Below, piece after piece: positions 1-7,550 of a stretch of DNA of 64,000 nucleotides. The DNA is from JAKFDK01 sp036676195. Its GTDB lineage: Bacteria; Bacillota; Sulfobacillia; Symbiobacteriales; ZC4RG38. The notes beneath the pieces are model-generated. The model did no database searches, was not told the DNA's origin, and saw only the letters and a list, made by a program, of their open reading frames with translations. Position 1 is the first letter of the stretch, and every line of letters begins with the position of its first letter. Location: contig JAKFDK010000047.1 in NCBI GenBank assembly GCA_036676195.1, forward strand, positions 1 through 64,000. Direction: 5' to 3'. The position numbers were made by a program, and so were the translations under genes.

Positions 1-1238
1 ATCTTGTACCGCTCCGGCTGGGATGTGGCGGGACGCGGGACGCCCTGGGTGGGGGCCCCGGCCGCGGCGCGGCGCTCCTTCAGGGCGGCGATCCGCGCCT
101 GGACATCCCGGTAGTTCAGGCGGTAGGCCATGACCTTCTCGTAGAGGGTCAGGGCTAAGCGGGGCTCGCCGCTCTTCTCGTGGGCGAGGGCCAGCAGGTA
201 GTAGGCATCCAGGCTCGCCGTGCTGAGGGGCGTGGCCGCCACCACCTCCTGCAGCTTCTCCTTGGCGAGGCCGTACATCTCCGTCTCCAGGAAGATTTCT
301 CCGAGGGCGGCGGTCGCCTCCAGGAAGCGCTCGGAGGCGGCCGGCACCTGCTGCAAGGTGAACACGGCCGCCTCCAGGTCCCCCTGCTCCTTGAGGAGCA
401 TCCCGGCCTCGAAGGACTCCCCCGCCGCCTTGTGGGCCGCCACCGCCTTGGCGGCCTCGCCGGCCTGCCGGTAGAAGCGGGCTGCCTCGGCGAACCGGTG
501 GGCCCGCTCAAAGGCTGCCCCGGCCTTCGCGGGGTCCCCCCCACTGCCGAACATCTCCGCCGCCTGGTCCAGGTCCCCCTCGACCTGGGCCAGCCGACCC
601 AGCTCTGTATGTACGTAGGCCGTTCCACCACCTCCGTCCCCGTAAAGTTTGAGGGCTCGGGTAAGGTCTCGCCGGGCCAAGCGCAACGCGCCCAGCTCCA
701 GATGGGCAAGACCGAGATTGACCAGCGCATCGGCCATGGCCTGGTGGTCACCGGCCGTCCGGAATTGTTCCAGGGCCAGTTGTCCTGAACGGCGGGCCTG
801 CACCCATTCCTGCCGTTTGGCGTAGACCGAACACAGATTGAGTTCAAGCAGCCCGCTCAAATAGGGACTGCCCTGGCTGCCAAGGACATCCTGAGCCTGA
901 ATGGCTTCCGCAATGGCCTGATCGTCGCGATTCAGTTTCGCCAGTGAAATCAGCCGGTTGATCCGCGTCTTGATGACGTTAACCGGTTCGGCCTGCCTGT
1001 CCACCAGATATGGCAATGCCTGCTCCAACCAGCTCAGGGCGCCTTCATGGTCCAGGCGGGCATGGCTGACGGTACACAGGGCGTTGTAGGCAGGGAGGAT
1101 GAGGTTGGGGTCGTCCGAAGGCGCCGCCAGCGTCAGCCATAATTCAAACTGCTCGGCTGCCGCCACCAGTAACCCCCGGGCCAGCAAGTAGCCGCCATAG
1201 TCACGGTGCTGTTGCGCCTCCCGCGCCTGTGCCAACAC
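1..1238 (-). CDS. TPR-repeat protein, 3' end outside window
   Basis: The frame is open on the minus strand from a stop near 1381 to the left edge, giving at least 412 residues without a stop. I place the start at GTG 1238 because a GGAGG site lies 8 nt upstream and no ATG exists earlier in the frame. The product is soluble, helical and Ala/Leu-rich, with repeated TPR-type helix pairs carrying LGLAHLELG, LGRLAQVEGDLDQAAEMF and YYLLALAHEKSGEPRLAL signatures, so it is most likely a protein-protein interaction scaffold. I see no catalytic or DNA-binding domain. It lies directly downstream of a c-di-GMP-I riboswitch and terminator, so its expression is probably set by c-di-GMP. Its exact role is unknown. 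Confidence 0.8.
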   Translation of the reverse strand, partial: MLAQAREAQQHRDYGGYLLARGLLVAAAEQFELWLTLAAPSDDPNLILPAYNALCTVSHARLDHEGALSWLEQALPYLVDRQAEPVNVIKTRINRLISLAKLNRDDQAIAEAIQAQDVLGSQGSPYLSGLLELNLCSVYAKRQEWVQARRSGQLALEQFRTAGDHQAMADALVNLGLAHLELGALRLARRDLTRALKLYGDGGGGTAYVHTELGRLAQVEGDLDQAAEMFGSGGDPAKAGAAFERAHRFAEAARFYRQAGEAAKAVAAHKAAGESFEAGMLLKEQGDLEAAVFTLQQVPAASERFLEATAALGEIFLETEMYGLAKEKLQEVVAATPLSTASLDAYYLLALAHEKSGEPRLALTLYEKVMAYRLNYRDVQARIAALKERRAAAGAPTQGVPRPATSQPERYK

Positions 1239-1282
1239 GTCCCCACCCTCCTGCCAAATGCGATTGATGAACCCGGTGGCCA

Positions 1283-1327
1283 AAGAAAAAGCCTGCTGCC
1301 GTTGGCTACGCCAAAGGCAGCAGGCTT
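1283..1327 (-). terminator. Intrinsic terminator of the c-di-GMP riboswitch
   Basis: On the minus strand a 12-bp perfect stem (arms 1326-1315 and 1300-1289) encloses a further 5-bp stem with a TAC loop, followed by TTTTTCTTT. It lies between the c-di-GMP aptamer and the TPR gene, so it is the expression platform. The aptamer P1 3' strand (1346-1341, AGCAGG) can pair with the terminator 5' arm (1324-1319, CCTGCT), which gives a mutually exclusive antiterminator. Confidence 0.9.
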
Positions 1328-1340
1328 GCGCTCGGCAAAT

Positions 1341-1442
1341 CCTGCTTGAACCCCGGCAACCAGACGGCCATGGCCCATTTCAGTGGGCTGTAGGCTCTCG
1401 GCTTTGCGTCCCCGGCTTTCGCCGGGTTTGCCCTGAGCGGGT
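1341..1442 (-). promoter_or_regulatory. Cyclic-di-GMP-I (GEMM-I) riboswitch aptamer
   Basis: The minus strand carries the GEMM-I consensus in order: AGGGCAAACC, a GC-rich P2 hairpin closed by a GAAA tetraloop, GGACGCAAAGCC, then a CCTA-containing P3 arm, a variable loop, and GGTTGCCGGGG as the tetraloop-receptor and closing segment. P1 can form between CCCGCT (1441-1436) and AGCAGG (1346-1341) with one mismatch. This family binds c-di-GMP through the conserved G and C residues around the three-helix junction. A terminator follows at 1327-1283 and the TPR gene starts at 1238, so it probably acts by transcription attenuation. Pairing suggests that ligand favours termination (OFF switch), which is an inference. 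Confidence 0.93.
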
Positions 1443-1463
1443 AGCATATGTGCTCTTGAGGGA

Positions 1464-1490
1464 AGGGGTATTCTGGAAAACAGAATGCCC
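1464..1490 (-). other. Hairpin 5' of the riboswitch aptamer
   Basis: Minus-strand GGGG and ATTCTG arms pair with CAGAAT and CCCC around a short T-rich loop, forming a stable hairpin just ahead of the aptamer. A weak -10-like TATAAG lies immediately upstream (about 1496-1500), so this may be the 5' end of the riboswitch transcript. No convincing -35 box was found. Confidence 0.4.
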
Positions 1491-1545
1491 CACTCTTATA
1501 GTCATTTAAAGCCAAAATCATTAACCAGGCAACAACCAATTCGGG

Positions 1546-1584
1546 GCAAAATCAGCGACAGGCAACCGTTAGGGCTGCCTGTCG
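1546..1584 (-). terminator. Probable dapA operon terminator
   Basis: A 9-bp perfect stem (CGACAGGCA / TGCCTGTCG, 1584-1556) is followed on the minus strand by CTGATTTTG. It lies 40 nt past the dapA stop, as expected for the end of the dapB-dapA operon. Confidence 0.7.
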
Positions 1585-1624
1585 GGGTGTGGCGAAGCCA
1601 ATCACCTGTTTTCTCCAGTCTGGC

Positions 1625-2503
1625 TTACAGAATCCCTACCTTCTGCATGACCGCCCGCAGCGCCTCCCGCTCCGGCTGCGTGGCCGCCACCAGGGGCAGG
1701 CGCAGTCCGCCGGGGCTGAACCCGGTTAACTCCAGAGCGGCCTTGGTCAGAATCGGGTTGGTAGTGGCAAACATCCCCTTGAACAGCGGCGTCAGACGCC
1801 GATGCCAGGCGGCAGCCTCTTCCACCTGACCACCCAGGTAAGCTTCGATCATGGACTTGATTTGCGGGCCCGCCACGTGACCCACCACACTCACCACGCC
1901 GCTGGCACCCTGAGCCATCATGGGCAGCAGGGCAGAGTCATCTCCCGAGTAAACGGTAAAACCAGGCGGGGCCAGGTTCAATACCTGCGCGACCTGCTCG
2001 ATCACACACTCCTTGATGGAGGTGATGTTGCTGCAGTCCCGGGCCAGGCGGGCCGTGGTGGCCGGTTCCAGGTTCGTCACCGTCCGGCTGGGTACGTTAT
2101 ACAGCATGACCGGCAGCCGGGTCGCCTGGGAAATGGCCGCAAAGTGTTGGTAAAGCCCTTCCTGCGGTGGCTTGTTGTAGTAGGGCACCACGGCCAGAAT
2201 TCCATGCACGCCGGTGACTTCCGCATGGCGGGTCAGGGCAACTGAGGCAGCCGTGCTGTTCCCACCGGTACCGGCGATCACGAAAGCCCGCTTTCCAACC
2301 GCTTCCAGCACCGTCTCAAACAGACGGATCTTCTCGTCCTTGGTCAGGGTCGCGGTTTCGCCGGTGGTGCCGGAAACGACGATGCCGTCTGAGCCGGAAT
2401 CCACCAGGCGCCGGGCCAGTTCGGCCGCCTTGGCGTAGTCCACGGAAAGATCATCTCGAAACGGCGTGACCATGGCGGTAATGAGGCGCCCAAAGGGTGG
2501 CAT
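1625..2503 (-). CDS. dapA: 4-hydroxy-tetrahydrodipicolinate synthase
   Basis: DapA condenses pyruvate with aspartate semialdehyde, the committed step toward diaminopimelate, lysine and, in spores, dipicolinate. The 292-residue product has the usual TIM-barrel length. Visible active-site features are GTTGET (45-50) with the paired threonines, PYYNKP (107-112) with the intersubunit tyrosine, LYNVPSRT with Tyr135, and the Schiff-base lysine Lys164 in TSIKE. The ATG start has a GGGAGG site 9 nt upstream. It is the last gene of dapB-dpaA-dpaB-asd-dapG-dapA, 14 nt after dapG, so it is cotranscribed with both branch pathways. This order matches the B. subtilis spoVF-asd-dapG-dapA operon. Confidence 0.96.
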   Translation of the reverse strand: MPPFGRLITAMVTPFRDDLSVDYAKAAELARRLVDSGSDGIVVSGTTGETATLTKDEKIRLFETVLEAVGKRAFVIAGTGGNSTAASVALTRHAEVTGVHGILAVVPYYNKPPQEGLYQHFAAISQATRLPVMLYNVPSRTVTNLEPATTARLARDCSNITSIKECVIEQVAQVLNLAPPGFTVYSGDDSALLPMMAQGASGVVSVVGHVAGPQIKSMIEAYLGGQVEEAAAWHRRLTPLFKGMFATTNPILTKAALELTGFSPGGLRLPLVAATQPEREALRAVMQKVGIL

Positions 2504-2517
2504 AGCTCGTAACCTCC

Positions 2518-3741
2518 CTAAACAGTTTTTCCTAGTCCAAACCCCTCGTGCAGCGCCCGTACAGCCAGCTCTGCATCAGCGGAGGCAATCAGACAGGAGA
2601 TGGTGACATGCGAGTCCGCCGTCTGCAGGATGTTCACCCCGGCTCGTTGCAAGGACTCGGCCACCGTCGCCATTACGCCGGGCCGGCCCCGCATCCCGGC
2701 TCCCACCGCACTGACCTTGGCCAGACCCGTGCGCATGGTCACCGGCAGCCCCAAGTCCTGCAGAATGCCGCGGGTCTTTTCCGCCCAGCGCTCATCGATG
2801 CAAAAAACCTTGCGGTCCGGATACACGTTGATCAGATCAATGCTGATCTGCGCGTCGGCCAGATGACGGAATAACGCCAGACCCCGCAGATCGCCGGGCT
2901 CTGTCTCCACCACCACCTGAGCCAGGTGCAGCACATGGGTCACACCGGTCACGGGACCCCTGGGCCGCGGCAGCAGGCAGCCTCCCGCCGCTTCCAGCGA
3001 GTAGGTGACCAGGGTGCCGGGAGCATCGGCAAAGGTACTGCGCACTCGCAGGGGAACGTTGCCCTGCATGGCCAGTTCCACCGCTCGGGGGTGCACGACC
3101 TTGGCACCCATGATCGCCATCTGGGCCACTTCATCGTAGGTGGTTACCGGCAGGGTGCGGGCGTCCGGTACCAGCACCGGATCGGCCGTCTTGATGCCGT
3201 CCACATCGGTGTAAATCTCAACGACTTCGGCCCGCAGAGCGCCGCCCAGGGCAGCCGCACTGGTATCGGATCCGCCCCGGCCCAGGGTAGTGGTTTCGCC
3301 GGTCCGGGTGCGACCCTGAAACCCGGCCACAACGGCGATGCGCCCCTCCTGCAGGAGCTGTAGCAGCCGGGGGGGCTCGACCTGAAGAATATGGGCAGCG
3401 CCAAAGGTATCATCGGTTATAATTCCCGCCTGGGCCCCGGTCAGGGCCACCGCCGCCATTCCGCGGCTGCGCAGCACATTCGCCAGGACCACCGCAGAAA
3501 TGGTCTCGCCACAGGAAAGGAGCAGGTCCATTTCCCGCGCCGGTGTCTCTGAACACGCATCCCTGGCCAGGCCGATCAGGGTATCGGTGGCGTACGGATC
3601 TCCCGTCCGCCCCATGGCTGACACCACCACTACGGGTTGCAGGCCCTCCTGACAGGCAGCCGCCACCCGGTCGGCCACCCGCTGCCGCCCCTCTCGGGTC
3701 GCCACCGACGTCCCGCCAAACTTCTGAACAACGATGCGCAA
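2518..3741 (-). CDS. dapG: Aspartate kinase (DapG type)
   Basis: This kinase phosphorylates aspartate to open the aspartate-family pathway. The 407-residue protein is a monofunctional lysC-type aspartokinase: N-terminal KFGGTS (7-12), TTLGRGGSDTSA (151-162) and TDVDGI (178-183) are the amino acid kinase signatures, and the C-terminal ~135 residues form paired ACT domains expected to bind an end-product effector. It starts at TTG 3741 with GGAGG 10 nt upstream. The position between asd and dapA matches B. subtilis dapG, the diaminopimelate-sensitive isozyme; the effector here is inferred from synteny only. Confidence 0.95.
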   Translation of the reverse strand: MRIVVQKFGGTSVATREGRQRVADRVAAACQEGLQPVVVVSAMGRTGDPYATDTLIGLARDACSETPAREMDLLLSCGETISAVVLANVLRSRGMAAVALTGAQAGIITDDTFGAAHILQVEPPRLLQLLQEGRIAVVAGFQGRTRTGETTTLGRGGSDTSAAALGGALRAEVVEIYTDVDGIKTADPVLVPDARTLPVTTYDEVAQMAIMGAKVVHPRAVELAMQGNVPLRVRSTFADAPGTLVTYSLEAAGGCLLPRPRGPVTGVTHVLHLAQVVVETEPGDLRGLALFRHLADAQISIDLINVYPDRKVFCIDERWAEKTRGILQDLGLPVTMRTGLAKVSAVGAGMRGRPGVMATVAESLQRAGVNILQTADSHVTISCLIASADAELAVRALHEGFGLGKTV

Positions 3742-3756
3742 GCGGGCCTGACCTCC

Positions 3757-4767
3757 CTAGCGGAGGCCCTCCCGGATCAGGAATTCGGCAATCTGAATGG
3801 CGTTGGTGGCAGCACCCTTGCGCAGGTTATCGCTGACCACCCACATCCAGAGGCCGTTCGGCGAGGACAGGTCCTCGCGGATGCGGCCCACGAAAACCTC
3901 GTCCTTGCCGGCCGCAGCCAGCGCGTCCGGATATTGCAGGCTGGCCGGATCGTCCTGGACAACCACGCCCGGAAAATCTGCCAGCACCCGGCGCGCTTCG
4001 TCCACCGTCAGCTTGCGCTCCGTCTCCACCAGTACACTCTCGGAGTGACCGATGAATACCGGTACCCGCACGGCGGTCGCTGCGACGGGCAGGTCGGGAA
4101 GGCCGAGAATTTTCCGCGTTTCGTTGGAGACCTTCAACTCTTCCTTGGTGTAACCACTGGCGTCAAATGCGTCGCAGTGGGCCAGCACATTGAACGCAAT
4201 GGGCTTCTTGTAAACTCCGGTCACCGGCGGCTGCCCGGCCAGAATCTGCGGGGTCTGGTTGCGCAGTTCTTCCATGGCGTCCTTACCGGTGCCGGAAACT
4301 GCCTGATAGGTGTTAACCACAACACGCTTTACCGTCGCGGCCTGGTGAATGGGCTTCAGTGCCATGACCAACTGGATGGTCGTGCAGTTCGGGCTGGCAA
4401 TAATGCCATTGTGGTGCCGAATGGCTTCCGGATTGACTTCCGGCACCGCCAGGGGCACCTCGGGATGCATCCGCCAGTAGCTGGACTTGTCAATGACCAC
4501 TGCGCCCCGCTTGACTGCCTCCGGTGCGAGGTCACGGCTGGCATCATTGGTGGCAGCACAAAAGACAAAGTCGATCCCCTCAAAGCTTGCCGGAGAGGCT
4601 TCTTCGATGGTTAACTGCTGTCCCTGGAACGAAATGGTCTGGCCGGCGCTACGGGCAGTGGCCAGGATTTTCAGGCTTTGCAGCGGAAAATGGCGTTCCG
4701 CCAACCCCCGTAAAAGTTCCTGACCCACGGCCCCGGAGGCACCTAGAATAGCGACGTTCTTCTTCAT
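3757..4767 (-). CDS. asd: Aspartate-semialdehyde dehydrogenase
   Basis: Asd reduces aspartyl phosphate to aspartate semialdehyde with NADPH, the step between DapG and DapA. The N-terminal Rossmann motif GASGAVG (9-15) and the catalytic SPNCTT with Cys128 are visible, as is a conserved FIGHSE segment carrying a likely active-site histidine. I use ATG 4767 because GAGGT lies 10 nt upstream; a GTG two codons earlier (4773) is only 4 nt from that site. At 336 residues it is the normal length. It sits between dpaB and dapG in one operon. Confidence 0.95.
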   Translation of the reverse strand: MKKNVAILGASGAVGQELLRGLAERHFPLQSLKILATARSAGQTISFQGQQLTIEEASPASFEGIDFVFCAATNDASRDLAPEAVKRGAVVIDKSSYWRMHPEVPLAVPEVNPEAIRHHNGIIASPNCTTIQLVMALKPIHQAATVKRVVVNTYQAVSGTGKDAMEELRNQTPQILAGQPPVTGVYKKPIAFNVLAHCDAFDASGYTKEELKVSNETRKILGLPDLPVAATAVRVPVFIGHSESVLVETERKLTVDEARRVLADFPGVVVQDDPASLQYPDALAAAGKDEVFVGRIREDLSSPNGLWMWVVSDNLRKGAATNAIQIAEFLIREGLR

Positions 4768-4824
4768 TTGCACTGCGACCTCACTTGTTCAGGAATATGC
4801 CTGCCCCCCGGGGAACATGGCCTG

Positions 4825-5421
4825 TCAGGCCGGCGGCCCCAGTAAAAGGGGTTGAAGTTGCCGGCCCTCCCGGGCGGCGGCAAGGGTGGGGACCAGATAC
4901 TCTTCAATGCGGGCGTCCACGGAGGTGGGTTTGCCCTGGGGATTGTCCTGCCCGAAAGGGACGAAGTAGATATGCTTGGCCGCCAGTAGCGTGCCAAGAT
5001 TACGGGCATTCTGGCTCAGCAAGTCGTTCGAGGTGATGGCCAGCACCACCGGGCGCCCGTTACGGAGCGTGGACTTCACCGCCATACAGATAACGGAGTC
5101 ATTGACGGCGTTGGCCAGTTTGGCCAGGGTGTTCCCGGTGCATGGGCACACCGCCATCATGTCGACCTCCTGGCGCGGCCCCAGGGGTTCCACCTCCGGA
5201 ATCGACGTCAGAGGCTCCCGGCCGGCCGTCTCCCGGATTTTCTGTAGCCAGTTGTCCGGGTGGCCGAACCGGGTAGCGGTGGTTTGAATCTGGTGCGAAA
5301 CAATGGGTATCACGTCGGCACCCGCCGCTCGGACCTGTGCCATGGCCTTGATCGCCCGGTCCAGATTACAATGCGATGCCGCCATGGCAAATCCAACCTT
5401 GGTACCGTCCAGCATCCCCAT
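4825..5421 (-). CDS. dpaB: Dipicolinate synthase subunit B
   Basis: With DpaA this subunit oxidises dihydrodipicolinate to dipicolinic acid, the calcium chelator of the spore core. The 198-residue protein is a flavoprotein-fold member of the SpoVFB family, with an N-terminal GFAMAASHC segment, a central MAVCPCTGNTLAKLAN cofactor-type segment and a C-terminal FVPFGQDNP motif. The ATG immediately follows the dpaA stop codon, so the two are translationally coupled. The gene is good evidence that the organism makes endospores. In B. subtilis the pair is mother-cell-specific; no sigma-K promoter was identified here. Confidence 0.95.
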   Translation of the reverse strand: MGMLDGTKVGFAMAASHCNLDRAIKAMAQVRAAGADVIPIVSHQIQTTATRFGHPDNWLQKIRETAGREPLTSIPEVEPLGPRQEVDMMAVCPCTGNTLAKLANAVNDSVICMAVKSTLRNGRPVVLAITSNDLLSQNARNLGTLLAAKHIYFVPFGQDNPQGKPTSVDARIEEYLVPTLAAAREGRQLQPLLLGPPA

Positions 5422-6309
5422 TCAGGCACGCTCCTCTCGGTGGGAGAGGTAGCGAACAACCAGGGTGGCGACGATGCGCCCGGCGGTTACGGGTGCCACC
5501 TTGCCCGGCAACCCGGGGGCCAGCAGCGCCTTGATTCCGAACTGCTCGGCTGCGGTGAAATCCACACCACCAGGTGCCGATGCCAGATCCACGATGACCT
5601 GATGCCGGGGCGCCCGGGCCAACGCCGATCGGGTCACGACCAGCGCCGGGACCGTGTTGAAGACGAAATCGGTTTCAGCCATACCTCCGGTCAGATTGGC
5701 CAAAGCCAATGGCCGGTAGCCGCAGGCATAGATGCGGGCCAGCTCTGTCTCCCGCTGGGCCGCCACGGTCACATGGGCGCCGATGCCCCGGAGCATTTGG
5801 GCCATGGTCACCCCGGTCCGGCCGAACCCAACGACGAGGCTTTGGCTGTCAAAGAGGCACAGTGGCGATGCCTCCATCGCCATTTGCAGGGCGCCCTCGG
5901 CGCTGGGAACGGAATTATAAATGGCAAAGTCATCGCGGTCGCGGTACTCCACCAGTGTCCGCTTCCGGTCCGCAGCCGCCGTCCGCAACGTTTCGGATGC
6001 GAGTCCGGCAAAAATGACCGCACCAGGAGCCAGCCGGTCCAGGGCTTCAGGCCGAATGTACAGAGCCGGCAGCGCACCTTCTGTATGGAGGCGACCATCG
6101 GGCTCCACCGCCTGAACCGGCAGCAGGACAACGCCGGCGCCGCTTAACGCCTCGTCCGGGCTGCCACAGCGAATGCATCCTGGTGGCGCCGCATCACCCG
6201 GCAGATGCGTTACCCAGACCCGAGCGCCCAGTGCAGCCAGCCCGGCGGCGGCTTCTGCCATACGCCGATCGCCGCCCAGGACGGCTATTGCGCTTCCAGC
6301 CACGCTCAT
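5422..6309 (-). CDS. dpaA: Dipicolinate synthase subunit A
   Basis: DpaA (SpoVFA) is the NAD(P)-binding catalytic partner of DpaB in dipicolinate synthesis. The protein has an N-terminal IAVLGGD segment, a conserved DDFAIYNSVPSAEG stretch and a second Rossmann motif VVGFGRTG at about 160. Near the C-terminus LLAPGLPGKVAP matches the B. subtilis family. I choose ATG 6309 over the upstream TTG 6324 because it gives the same N-terminal length as B. subtilis SpoVFA and has a run of Gs 7 nt upstream. It abuts dpaB and follows dapB by about 70 nt. Confidence 0.93.
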   Translation of the reverse strand: MSVAGSAIAVLGGDRRMAEAAAGLAALGARVWVTHLPGDAAPPGCIRCGSPDEALSGAGVVLLPVQAVEPDGRLHTEGALPALYIRPEALDRLAPGAVIFAGLASETLRTAAADRKRTLVEYRDRDDFAIYNSVPSAEGALQMAMEASPLCLFDSQSLVVGFGRTGVTMAQMLRGIGAHVTVAAQRETELARIYACGYRPLALANLTGGMAETDFVFNTVPALVVTRSALARAPRHQVIVDLASAPGGVDFTAAEQFGIKALLAPGLPGKVAPVTAGRIVATLVVRYLSHREERA

Positions 6310-6382
6310 CGCTGCGCCCCCCAAGCGTTCGACCTCACCACAGTGTATGTGAGGGGGCGCAGCAGTGCCAATGGGGAAAGCC

Positions 6383-7153
6383 TTAGCGGGTCAGTTCCTC
6401 CAAATCCAAAGCGACCTCGCCCGGGTGCTCCAGAACCCACCGGCAGGCCATGAGCACGCCGGGAACATACGACTCGCGGGACAACGCGTCATGGCGAAGC
6501 GTCAATACCTGACCCGGACCACCGAAAAGCACTTCCTGATGTGCCACCATTCCCGGCAGGCGCACAGCGTGCACAGGTACGGGAGGCCCCTGAAGGTCGC
6601 CCAGGGCTGCTTCCAGGCGGGATTTTGTCCTGAGGGCGGTGCCGGACGGCGCATCCAGCTTGGTGTTGTGGTGCATTTCAATAATTTCAACATGGGGCAT
6701 GTACTTGCGAGCCTCTACAGCAAACTTCATCATCAGCATGGCACCGATGGCGAAGTTCGCAATAAACGCACCACCCACCTGATCCGCCCGACAGGACCGG
6801 ATCATCTGCTCCATTTCCTCCCGGCTGAAGCCCGTGGTACCAACCACCGGGGCCAGACGTTTTCGGATGGCAGCCGGGAGCGTGGTGCGGGCAAACTCAG
6901 CCGTTGAAAAGTCCACCAGGACCTGTGCCTGCGCTGCAGCAGGCTGTTGCAGCGCGGTCTCCAGATCAGCACAAACGGTTATGCCCGCCGGTGCGGCACT
7001 GAGCCCCAACACTTCAGTAATGTCCCGGCCGGCGGCCCGGCGGCTGATGGCACCGGCCAATTGAAAGCCCGGCTCCCTGAGCAAGGCCATACATATCTCT
7101 CTACCCACCTTACCCGTTGCCCCGGCTACGAGTACCGTGATGGGTTGTGTCAA
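6383..7153 (-). CDS. dapB: 4-hydroxy-tetrahydrodipicolinate reductase
   Basis: DapB reduces the DapA product to tetrahydrodipicolinate with NAD(P)H. Seen are the nucleotide motif VAGATGKVGRE (9-19), DFSTAE (81-86), GTTG (105-108), NFAIGAM (133-139) and the active-site segment MHHNTKLDAPSGTA (160-173) with catalytic His and Lys. I select TTG 7153, which has GAGGTG 6 nt upstream and gives 256 residues. The frame stays open to an ATG at 7240, which would add 29 residues and lies 2 nt from a predicted transcription start. It heads the dap/dpa operon. A promoter and a terminator-like hairpin precede it. Confidence 0.94.
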   Translation of the reverse strand: MTQPITVLVAGATGKVGREICMALLREPGFQLAGAISRRAAGRDITEVLGLSAAPAGITVCADLETALQQPAAAQAQVLVDFSTAEFARTTLPAAIRKRLAPVVGTTGFSREEMEQMIRSCRADQVGGAFIANFAIGAMLMMKFAVEARKYMPHVEIIEMHHNTKLDAPSGTALRTKSRLEAALGDLQGPPVPVHAVRLPGMVAHQEVLFGGPGQVLTLRHDALSRESYVPGVLMACRWVLEHPGEVALDLEELTR

Positions 7154-7194
7154 GCCAAACACCTCGTTTGCTACGATAAACCGTGTTGAGTTAG

Positions 7195-7224
7195 ACAAAA
7201 CGGCAGGCCAAAAATTGCCTGCCG
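7195..7224 (-). terminator. Terminator-like hairpin between dapB promoter and dapB
   Basis: On the minus strand CGGCAGGC pairs perfectly with GCCTGCCG around an 8-nt loop, followed by TTTTG. It lies about 20 nt after the predicted dapB transcription start and 40 nt before the TTG start, so it would terminate dapB transcripts unless bypassed. This placement resembles an attenuator rather than an operon end. Confidence 0.65.
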
Positions 7225-7248
7225 CTTCTTGCAGCGCCATTAGGAATT

Positions 7249-7277
7249 AATGTACACTCGCACCTAATGCTTGTCAA
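7249..7277 (-). promoter_or_regulatory. Sigma-A-type promoter for dapB
   Basis: A perfect TTGACA (7277-7272), a 17-nt spacer and TACATT (7254-7249) are oriented toward dapB. The predicted start is near 7242. It lies just downstream of the che operon terminator, so dapB-dapA is probably its own transcription unit. Confidence 0.75.
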
Positions 7278-7315
7278 TCTCCCTGTGCCTATCCGGTCTG
7301 CCTGGCGGGCAATCA

Positions 7316-7341
7316 CAAAAGCCGAGGCCAAGCCCCGGCTC
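7316..7341 (-). terminator. Chemotaxis operon terminator
   Basis: A 9-bp GC-rich stem (one G-T pair) with a TTG loop (7340-7320) is followed on the minus strand by TTTTG. It lies about 210 nt beyond the cheX stop and just before the dapB promoter. Confidence 0.75.
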
Positions 7342-7550
7342 ACGACAGCAATCCCCACCCTGACCAGGCCGCCAGGGATGAAACGAGCGCGCCCGGACTG
7401 TCGTGGCCGCCGCCCCGGGAGGTGCAGCAAGCCTGAACGCGGCCGCCGCCGCAAGGGCGGCCACGGGCGATTTCGCATATCCACTCTGCTCCCGGGACCT
7501 GCCCTGACTATCCCATTCCTTCCCGGCCACCCAACTTCAGCTCAGCCCGA
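7342..7550. other. Intergenic stretch after cheX, no gene recognised
   Basis: This GC-rich segment lies between the cheX stop and the che terminator. Open frames cross it on both strands (for example minus 7264-7530), but none has a convincing ribosome binding site or family resemblance, and the best one runs through the terminator and the dapB -35 box. I treat it as 3' untranslated sequence. Confidence 0.5.

Noticed and set aside
155..847. 230-residue minus-strand frame rich in Arg, Pro and Trp
   Set aside because: It is out of frame with the TPR gene, which has natural composition and repeat motifs through the same interval.
1306..1539. 77-codon minus-strand frame upstream of the TPR gene
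   Set aside because: It translates the c-di-GMP riboswitch; the conserved RNA motifs explain the sequence, and such frames are a common misannotation.
7264..7530. 88-codon minus-strand frame between cheX and dapB
   Set aside because: It crosses the che terminator and the dapB promoter, has no convincing ribosome binding site, and looks like no protein family.
7153..7550. Lysine riboswitch upstream of dapB
   Set aside because: The region lacks the long five-helix lysine aptamer and its conserved junction sequences; only a short hairpin is present.
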